Made by a program: the position numbers and the translations under genes
Source of the DNA: Cladocopium goreaui
Taxonomy: Eukaryota > Sar > Dinophyceae > Suessiales > Symbiodiniaceae
Direction of reading: 5' to 3'
DNA: 64,000 bases
Assembly (NCBI GenBank): GCA_947184155.2
Contig: CAMXCT020000309.1
Span: forward strand, 62,001 to 126,000
The notes under the pieces: generated by a model
What the model saw: the letters and a program-made list of their open reading frames with translations, nothing else
Told to the model about the DNA's origin: nothing
Database searches by the model: none
Shown: positions 56,430 to 64,000 of the stretch, one piece after another
How the letters are laid out: every line of letters starts with the position of its first letter
Position numbering within the stretch: position 1 is the first letter of the stretch

Positions 56430-57870
56430 CAGTTGTAGTAGCAGTTGTAGCTGCAATTCTAGTGGGAGTGTAGTTGTAGTTGTAGTGTAGTGCAGTTGTA
56501 GTTGTAGTTGTAGTCGCAGTGGCAGTCGTACTCGTAGTGGTGTAGTGTATAGTGTAGTGTAGTGTAGTGGTAACTGTTGTTGTTGTAGTGTATAGTTGAA
56601 GTTGTAGTTGCAGTTGTAGTTGCAGTTGTAGTGTAGTTGTAATTGTAATTGTAGTTTACTGGTGGTGGTAGTTGTAGTTGTAGTGTAGTGGTAGCTGTAG
56701 TTGGAGTAGTTGTTTGCTGAAGTGTAGTTGAAGTTGTAGTTGTAGTGTAGTCTGGTTGCAGTGGTCTATCCTATCTGTCTACCCGGTCTACCTATCTACC
56801 AATCTGTCTGTCTGCAAGCTTGAAACGCAGCAATTCTGCGAGACTTCCTCAATTTTTGAACTTGACAACATCAAAAACGCAGCAATTCTGCGAGACTTCC
56901 GCAATTTTTGAACTTGACAACGCCAAAAACGACGCAATTCTGCGAGACTTCGAAGTTGACAACATCAAATACGAAGCAATTCTGCGAGACTTCCTTCAAA
57001 CATGTTGAGTGCAGAGCTGACGGCCTCGTACCATTGCGCTTTGCGATGTTTCCATTCCATCTGTCTAAAGTACTGCGTCTGCCATGAAAAAGTGAGGGCA
57101 GGTCATACGAAGTGCTGCACCTGTCACGCAAAATCATCTGACCAAACTTGAAGATCTGACGCTCCAAAATGCAACCCTCTCAGGAAATCTGCGCCCTGAC
57201 CTCCTAACATGTCTCTTGTACTGCGGCTGCCACGCGAAATGCATCTTTGCAGATCCTCTTCAAATGTCCCACACTTGCCAACGTTTTTGAAACTGCTGCG
57301 AAGCCGTCAGGTTTGGCTCACTTTTGGGAAGGTGTAGAATCTCTTGCGCCTGCCACGCAAAACCACATACTTTCAAAAGTGGTCCTAACCCCGTCAGATT
57401 TGAACACGACATGTGCTTCGCGCCACAACCGCGTGCACTTTACATCTCAATTCTTAAAAGCGCTCGAAATCTGAGGTGCTTTTACACTTTTGGCTTCCAA
57501 ATGTGCATCGCGCCACAATGGCGTGCGCTTTTCAACAGCTCAACTTCGACAAGTGCTCCAGAGTGCTCCAAACATGTGGTGTTTTTTGAGCATTCTGACT
57601 TCGAAATGTGCTTCGCGCCACAGCGGCGTGCATTTTTTCATCTCTCACTTGCCAGATGGCTCCGCACCCGCCGCTTTAGCGAGCCCACTTTTCGATCCTC
57701 CGGAGCCACAAATCATTGGAAAAACACAGACTTTTGCGACTTTGCTACCTTTTCGCACACCTCCATCTTCTTTCTTCTCTTCTCTTCTCTTCTCTTCTCT
57801 GACTCTTCCCATCTCTGCTTTTTCATCCGTCCATATTGTCGGAAGTTTGACTTCTAAGCTTCCTTCGAAC
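55860..57870 (-). mobile_element. Composite interspersed element, copy III, inverted, in intron 1 of gene 7
   Basis: Reading the minus strand from 57870, the left block starts GGAAGCTTAGAAGTCAAAC and continues TTCCGACAATATGGACGG, with GAAGAGAAGAGAAG and GTCGAAAAGTGGGCTCGC. 57640-56815 has the 100-bp degenerate repeats (GTGGCGCGAAG, GTCTCGCAGAATTG). 56815-56765 is GATAGACA-type sequence. 56770-55990 is AGT/TTGTAG simple sequence. 55985-55860 is the right block with TTGAAACTTTCGCC and TACTACTGGTA. ATATAGTA flanks both ends (near 55861 and 57874) and may be a target-site duplication. Confidence 0.7.
56040..56770. repeat. GTAGTTGTAGTTGTAGT and AGT trinucleotide repeats
   Basis: Pentamer and hexamer GTTGTAG repeats surround a long AGT/AGC/GGT trinucleotide run at 56200-56450. 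Open frames of pure Val or Leu are by-products. Confidence 0.95.
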
Positions 57871-58067
57871 ATATAGTAACATATAGGTCCGTGCTAATCC
57901 AGGTAGCAGCTGCCACTGCTAGAACCATCTTCTTTAACAGGGACCGCTTCGTTTGGAACGATTGGTCCTCAACGTCGCTCGCAGCATTCACCCTGTTGAA
58001 GGCGGACATGCTGACGGTCGATAGCTTCCAAGCAGCCAACAGGATCGAGGAAAAGCGCAAAAGATTT

Positions 58068-58083
58068 CTGAGCTATAATGGCT
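58068..58083 (-). promoter_or_regulatory. Relict spliced-leader-like motif, gene 7
   Basis: The 16 bases are unchanged although surrounding sequence of this copy is the most diverged; still 58 bases before the ATG. Confidence 0.55.
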
Positions 58084-58339
58084 TCTTCAAATTCCCGAGG
58101 AACTGCATTGAACTGCATTGCTTGATATATTGCGTGATATATTTCTTGATATTGCTTGTGGCCGGAAAAAATGGCAAAAAATATGGTCCCTCTGGTAGAT
58201 TCCTACCCACATGCATCATCCATCACGCTTGTGATATCTGTCCTGTTGGTGTGTTGCGAACAGGCACGTCCAAACCCAATGTCCCGCCTGCACTCCAAAG
58301 CGACAGGTGACTTCAAACGCTAACAGCGCCCCAACGCCT

Positions 58340-59740
58340 GGGGGTAAAGAAACCAGAAGGAAAAGATCCACACGCGCAAGCCTGGGCACTGGGGAATGGT
58401 GGTACAAGTGGTACCGGATCGATGCAGGCTGCTTCAAGGCCCGTCAATCCCAAATGGTAAATTAATTGGAGTGTCAAATTCATGCCAAAAAGTCCTGGGG
58501 AATTGGGTAGACTGCAATGACTGCAAATAAAACTGTTGCGTCATGCTGCAAGACCCACCATCAACCCACAGGGATAGGCAGTGTAGATACCGGAGGTCAG
58601 CATCCACAGGTCAGTCCAGCCACATACTGGTCATATCCAAGATGAGCTCATCAATCCGCAGAGCAGCGCCCGGGTCAACCTGTATGCCAAACAATTCCAT
58701 CACATCCAAGTGCCAGTCATGATAATGATGATACCATCATGATATTATCGATTCATTCCATGTATTACTCTATGAAGTATAATTTTGATATCGGCATATC
58801 GTCTTAGGAACACGCTCAGAAATTTGTTGCAATTTGAGTAAAACAATAGTATACCATCCCAAATTTGACCATAAATGAATGGTATAAACCATCAGAATAT
58901 GGGGGTTTATGATTGTTTTACTCACATTGCGGAGAAATCCACCATCCACGACCCTTTTCCCCGGTTTCGCACCCCTGCAGCGGTAACAGATGTGGCAAAG
59001 CGCAAGGCTGCAGTTGGAAGGGAACCTTCACCACCGTGCAACACCAAGACCTGGCATCGGATGCATCGGCCAATCAAAATGACGGAAACTCATGACGCAT
59101 GGCTCCCCCACCGGTGACATTTCTTAACATTTTGTTTTTAATGCAGGAGACCTACCCATGCCTCTTCAACCTCCTTTGAAGCACTCCATATTCACATCAT
59201 TTCATCAAAATTCATCAAGCAAAGATATATCCAGATTATATCCACAATTATCAATTTCAACCATTATCAGTAACATGATGTAACATGTCTCAATCCCAGG
59301 CGCTCGTTTGCCATAGACCACATCCCTGGCGAAGTGCTCGTGGATTTCCAAGGGTGACACATAGTGGTTGGACCAATGCGTCCGATCCAAGGCGAGGGAC
59401 TCAGAGGACAGGGCTCCGAAATGGCATGGCGAAGTGGGGGGGCATTTCAAGCACATATATTACATCTCATCATATATATATATATCTGATTGGTGGTATA
59501 CCTATTCCTGTCAAAAATCTTAGTCAGTTGGGAAGGATTATCCCATATATTATGGAAAATAAAAAATGTTCCAAACCACCAACCATATAAATATATATAT
59601 ATATAATTATATATATATACCTAGAGCTACAAAGACCCACGAAATTGAAGGCCCAGTCAAAAAAATGGAGAAAAAACACGTTCTTCATTTTCGGTGTTTT
59701 TATCTAATGCTCAGACGGAACAAGTACACCCGTGAAATCA
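58340..59740. other. Region right of the array, no supportable gene
   Basis: Array similarity ends near 58330. Short exon-like frames are present, for example 58920-59100 on the plus strand (HHPRPFSPVSHPCSGNRC) and 59330-59420, but no splice pairs or domains are recognised. 59470-59490 and 59580-59625 are TATA-rich tracts. Confidence 0.35.
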
Positions 59741-59744
59741 AACA

Positions 59745-62495
59745 AAGCAGGATTCAGCTCTGGCACCAACTCATTAACATAGCATCCGGTGCCGTTGAGC
59801 GCCCCGGGGAAAAAGAACTAGGTAGATTTCGGGACCATTGGGCACCAACTCATTAACAGAGCACCCGGTGCCGTTGAGCTAATAATTTGCATTCCCCAGG
59901 AAATGGAGACAAAAAAATTGCGATGGGTGCTAACATGGCACCTGAAAAAGACTGACCTAGCTGGAATCCTGGAAGGCAGAAATGCTATATTAGCATCAAT
60001 TTGCTCAGAAAACATGTCCATACCCCTCACAGCACTATGAAAACTTGTTCTTGAACATGTTGTACAGCTGCTATGCCAGTTGCTCATTGTTTCCCCATAG
60101 CTCATTCCATTTGTTTGAACTGGCAAAGGTCTGGAGATGCTATGTTTAGCACATAGTTGTTCTTTTGGGGTGGGTGTCCTTCCCAATCACGCACCCCAAC
60201 CCCCTGGCGTTTGAGTATTCCACCCTAGAATGCTGTTCGTTTGTGCATTCCCCTAGATGTGCATTCCACCCTAGAAAACTAACTTAACAATTCGGGGATG
60301 AGCCCTTACGCAGGATTCAGCTCTGGCATCAACTCACTGACATAGCATCCGGTGCCGTTGGGCACCCCGGGGAAAAGGAATTAGGTATATTTTGGGACCG
60401 TAGGACACCAACTCATTAACAGAGCACCTGGTGCCGTTGAGCTAATAATTTGCATTCCCCAGGAAATGGAAACAAAAAAATTGCGATGGGTGCTAACATG
60501 GCACCTGAAAAAGACTGACCTAGCTAGAATCTTGGAAGGCAGAAATGCTATATTAGCATCAGTTTGCTCAGAAAACATGTCCATACCCCTCACAGCACTA
60601 TGACTATGAAAACTTGTTCTTGAACATGTTGTACAGCTGCTATGTTAGGTGCCCATTGTTTCCCCATAGCTCATTCCATTTGCTTGAGGTGGCAAAGGTC
60701 TGGAGATGCTATGTTTAGCACATAATCCCTTCCTCCTAATACCAAACGTCCCCCCCTAATAATAAGCACGGCAGGTAGTTTTTAGTATGAAGGTGGTATT
60801 TATTATTAGGGAACCCTACTGATAAAATTAAACCCTTAATAGTAAAGACTATTTTTTCCGATCTCAAAATCAATGAAATTTCCTTATACAACGCAATTAA
60901 AATATTGCCAAAAATTGGATTTCGAAGCTTCCCCCTAATATTAAATGAAAACCCTTAATAATAATAACTAGTTTGTTCGATTTCAAAATCAATTAAATTT
61001 CCTTATTTAACGCAATTAAAATATTACCAAAAATTGGATTTCGAAGCTTCCCCCTCTAATATTAAATTCAAACACTTCATAATAAAAACTAATTTGTTCG
61101 ATTTCAAAATCAATTAAATTTCCTTATATAACGCAATAAAAATATTGCCAAAAAATGGATTCCGATGCTTCCCCTAATATTAAATTAAAACCTTTAATAA
61201 TAAAAACTAGTTTGTTCGATCTCAGAATCAAGGAAATTTTCTTTTGTAACGCATATATAACGCAATATACATATTGCCAAAAATTGGATTTTGAAGCTTC
61301 ACCCTAATAATAAACACCCCGGGGTTGACTAGTTTTTAGCATTCGGGGAGAAAACCCACAAATCTTAGCTTCATTTTTAAATTGTTTTCTAAAGGGGATC
61401 AATTAAAAGTCAAATTGGCCAATCCGAAATTTTCCAAAATTGGAGATGGACAAAATTTTCCAAAATTGGAGATAGACACTAGTTTTTAGTATTAGTATTT
61501 TCGCGGGGTTTAGTAATAGGAGGAAGGGATTAGTTAGTTGTTCTTTTGGGGTGGGTGTCCTTCCCAATCACGCACCCCAACCCCCTGGCGTTTGAGTATT
61601 CCACCCTAGAATGCTGTTCGTTTGTGCATTCCCCTAGATGTGCATTCCACCCTAGAAAACTAACTTAACAATTCGGGATGAGCCCTTACGCAGGAGTCAG
61701 CTCTGGCACCAACTCATGGGCATAGCATCCGGTGCCGTTGAGCACGCCGGGGAAAAGGAATTAGGTAGATTTTGGGACCATTGGGCACCAACTCATTAAC
61801 ATAGCACCCGGTGCCGTTGAGCTAATAATTTGCATTCACCAGGAAATGGAGACAAAAAAAATGCGATGGGTGCTAACATGGCACCTGAAAAAGACTGACC
61901 TAGCTAGAATCCTGGAAGGCAGAAATGCTATATTAGCATCAGTTTGCTCAGAAAGCATGTCCATACCCCTCACAGCACTATGAAAACTTGTTCTTGAACA
62001 TGTTGTACAGCTGCTATGCCAGGTGCTCATTGTTTCCCCATAGCTCATTCCATTTGTTTGAACTGGCAAAGGTCTGGAGATGCTATGTTTAGCACATAGT
62101 TGTTCTTTTGGGGTGGGTGTCCTTCCCAATCACGCACCCCAACCCCCTGGCGTTTGTGCATTCCACCCAATAGAATGCTGTTCGTTTGTGCATTCCCCTA
62201 GATGTGCATTCCACCCTAGAAAACTAACTTAACAATTCGGGGATGAGCCCTTACGCAGGAGTCAGCTCTGGCACCAACTCATTAACATAGCATCCGGTGC
62301 TGTTGAGCACCCCGGGGAAAAGGAATTAGGTAGATTTTGGGACCATTGGGCACCAACTCATTAACATAGCACTCGGTGCCGTTGAGCTAATAATTTGCAT
62401 TCCCCAGGAAATGGAGACAAAAAAATTGCGATGGGTGCTAACATGGCACCTGAAAAAGACTGACCTAGCTAGAATCCTGGAAGGCAGAAATGCTA
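59745..62495. repeat. 565-bp tandem repeat, about four copies, one interrupted
   Basis: Units contain CAGCTCTGGCACCAACTCAT, CCGGTGCCGTTGAGC, GTGCTAACATGGCACCTGAA and TTCTTTTGGGGTGGGTGTCC. Equivalent bases recur at about 59980, 60545, 61925 and 62490: spacing 565, then 1380 across the insertion at 60724-61531, then 565. The minus frame reading YGETMSNWHSSCTTCSRTSF is kept in several units with few changes, but no start or homology supports a gene. Confidence 0.85.
60724..61531. mobile_element. 0.8-kb element with terminal inverted repeats
   Basis: The left end starts AATCCCTTCCTCCTA and the right end is its inverted complement; 22 of 24 terminal bases match. It interrupts one unit of the 565-bp repeat, whose halves continue on either side (AGCACAT before, AGTTGTTCTTTTGGGG after), so it is an insertion. 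A TA duplication is possible, and an extra AGTT sits at the right side. Inside are four units of about 120 bp (TTGGATTTCGAAGCTTCC near 60916, 61034, 61156 and 61285). No transposase frame: a non-autonomous DNA element. Confidence 0.75.
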
Positions 62496-62860
62496 TATAT
62501 TATAAATGGGCTAACGCCCTGGTGCCGCCGACCTCCCCATTAAGGGGGGGCTAGGCAGGGGTCGGCGGAGATACACACATATACCTAGAGCACCCTCAGG
62601 CTAGAATTTGAGCCTGAACGTGTTCGGACCGTTTTTTCTGCCTGACCTTTGAAATGTCGCCTGCCTTTAAATTCTCGCCTGGAAATGCTTTCTGCAATTA
62701 TGCTCAAGATGGCATTTCCAGCCTGAATGGACAATCTCGCCTGAATTGATGTTCAGGCTAAAAGACAGCCCGCCCCCCAAAATGGCTACTATTTGGTTTC
62801 AGCCTCAAATTGCCGCCTGAGTGCCTGGTCGAAGGTGCCGCGGAGCGTTTTAGGCATTTG
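62496..62860. other. Transition region with a GC-rich hairpin
   Basis: CCGCCGACC at 62525-62533 pairs with GGTCGGCGG at 62560-62568. It is followed by sequence rich in GCCTGA / TCAGGC words. No gene. Confidence 0.4.
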
Positions 62861-64000
62861 AGGGCGGGCAAACGGCAGCCTCGAACGCCGATAGTCGCAG
62901 ATGGCTGTGGCCTGAGTGCCTGGTCGAAGCTGCCGCGGAGGGTTTTAGGCCTTTGAGGGCGGGCAAACGGCAGCCTCGAATGCCGATAGTAGCAGATGGC
63001 TGTGGCCTGCGTGCCTGGTCGAAGCTGCCGCGGAGGGTTTTAGGCCTTTGAGGGCGGGCAAACGGCAGCCTCGAATGCCGCTATAGCAGCAGATGGCTGT
63101 GCCTGGTCGAAGCTGCCGGTGGAAGCTGCCGCGGAGGGTTTTAGGTTTGAGGGCGCGCAGACGGCAGCCTCGAACACCGATAGATGCCGATAGTAGCAGA
63201 TGGCTGTGGCCTGAGTGCCTGGTAGAAGCTGCCGCGGAGGGTTTTAGGCCTTTGAGGGCGGGCAAATGGCAGCTTCGAACGCCGATAGTAGCAGATGGCT
63301 GTGGCCTGAGTGCCTGGTCGAAGCTGCCGGTCCAAGCTTCCGCGGAGCGTTTTATAGGCCTTTGTGAGGGCGGGCAAACGGCAGCCTCGAACGCCGATAG
63401 TAGCAGATGGCTGTGGCCTGCGTGCCTGGTCGAAGCTGTCGCGGAGCGTTTTAGGCCTTTGAGGGCGGGCAAACGGCAGCCTCGAATGCCGATAGTAGCA
63501 GATGGCTGTGGCCTTCCTGCCTGGTCGAAGCTGCCACAGAGCGTTTTAGGCCTTTGAGGGCGGGCAAACGGCAGCCTCGAACGCCGATAGTCGCAGATGG
63601 CTGTGGCCTGAGTGCCTGGTCGAAGCTGCCGCGGAGGGTTTTAGGCCTTTGAGGGCGGGCAAACGGCAGCCTCGAACGCCGATAGTAGCAGATGGCTGTG
63701 CGCTTGAGTGGCTGGTCGAAGCTGCCAGTCGAAGCTGCCGCGGAACGTTTTAGGCCTTTGAGGGCGGGCAAACGGCAGCCTCGAACGCCGATAGTAGCAG
63801 ATGGCTATGGCCTGCGTGCCTGGTCAAAGCTGGCGCGGAGCGTTTTAGGCCTTTGAGGGCGGGCGAATGGCAGCCTCGAACGCCGGTAGTAGCAGATGGC
63901 TGTGGCCTGAGTGCCTGGTCGAAGCTGCCGCGGCGGGTTTTAAGCCTTTGAGGGCGGGCGAACGGCAGCCTCGAACGCCGATAGATGCCGATAGTAGCAG
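62861..64000. repeat. GC-rich satellite, unit about 94 bp, reaching the window edge
   Basis: About 12 units with GCCTTTGAGGGCGGGCAAAC, GGCAGCCTCGAACGCCGATA and GCCTGGTCGAAGCTGCCGCG. Some units have extra 10-25 bp insertions (63110, 63180, 63330, 63720). Open frames on both strands follow the repeat. Confidence 0.9.

Larger units (their letters stand above)
51238..58009 (-). pseudogene. Array gene 7, expanded and probably interrupted copy
   Basis: Exons 58009-57908, 55723-55571, 55395-55262, 52553-51917, 51642-51238, all of standard length. Exon 1 is the most diverged (MSAFNRVNAASDVEDQSF). Exon 3 ends CGACACTA where the others have CGACGCTG; joined to the G of exon 4, this makes TAG, so the product would stop after about 129 residues. 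The GT donor itself is kept. Intron 1 (55724-57907) holds inverted copy III of the composite element. Intron 3 (52554-55261) holds about 2.6 kb of satellites. The intronic 11-bp minisatellite is longest here, at seven units. Exons 4-5 remain open, so decay is recent or splicing differs. Confidence 0.6.

Noticed and set aside
56198-56473. Poly-Val (plus) and poly-Leu (minus) open frames
   Set aside because: Pure translation of the AGT trinucleotide repeat; no start, stop or splice context.

Overview
The window looks like nuclear DNA of a dinoflagellate; a Symbiodiniaceae-like genome is plausible but not proven. The evidence is a head-to-tail tandem gene array with short spacers, split genes whose inferred introns start with GC or GA as well as GT and end in AG followed by G, a spliced-leader-like relic upstream of every array gene, and a very high load of micro- and minisatellites. 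No bacterial operons, rRNA, tRNA or CRISPR arrays were seen. All supportable genes lie on the minus strand. Exon limits are manual inferences from reading frame and splice signals.

Layout. 1-5.8 kb: an unrecognised minus-strand coding region broken up by direct repeats, including about a dozen copies of a 120-bp unit that carries part of an exon. 5.9-8.5 kb: minisatellites. 9.1-11.2 kb: copy I of a composite interspersed element. 12.3-17.6 kb (perhaps to 19.9 kb): one gene for a secreted enzyme with three GH6 (cellobiohydrolase/endoglucanase) catalytic domains joined by Thr-rich linkers, created by very recent internal duplication. 20.3-21.3 kb: 1 kb of pyrimidine-rich microsatellite. 23.2-26.3 kb: exons of a GH2-type glycoside hydrolase N-terminal region. 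26.9-30.2 kb: minisatellites and exon-like islands.

30.4-58.1 kb: seven copies of one five-exon gene, period about 3.0 kb, encoding a 476-residue membrane-anchored or secreted protein of unknown function. Its body is built from six cysteine-bounded hydrophobic segments, five of them with exactly 24 residues between the cysteines. Copies 1-3 and 6 look intact, 4 and 5 carry frameshifts, and 7 has a nonsense codon at a splice junction. In copies 6 and 7 the same first intron holds a 2-3 kb insertion of the composite element, in opposite orientations. A further 2.6 kb of satellite DNA sits in another intron of copy 7.

58.3-64 kb: non-coding DNA, a 565-bp tandem repeat interrupted by an 0.8-kb element with terminal inverted repeats, and a GC-rich 94-bp satellite running off the right edge.

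The two recognised enzymes (GH6, GH2) would act on plant or cell-wall polysaccharide. The array protein has no assigned role, and nothing ties it to the enzymes except proximity and strand.
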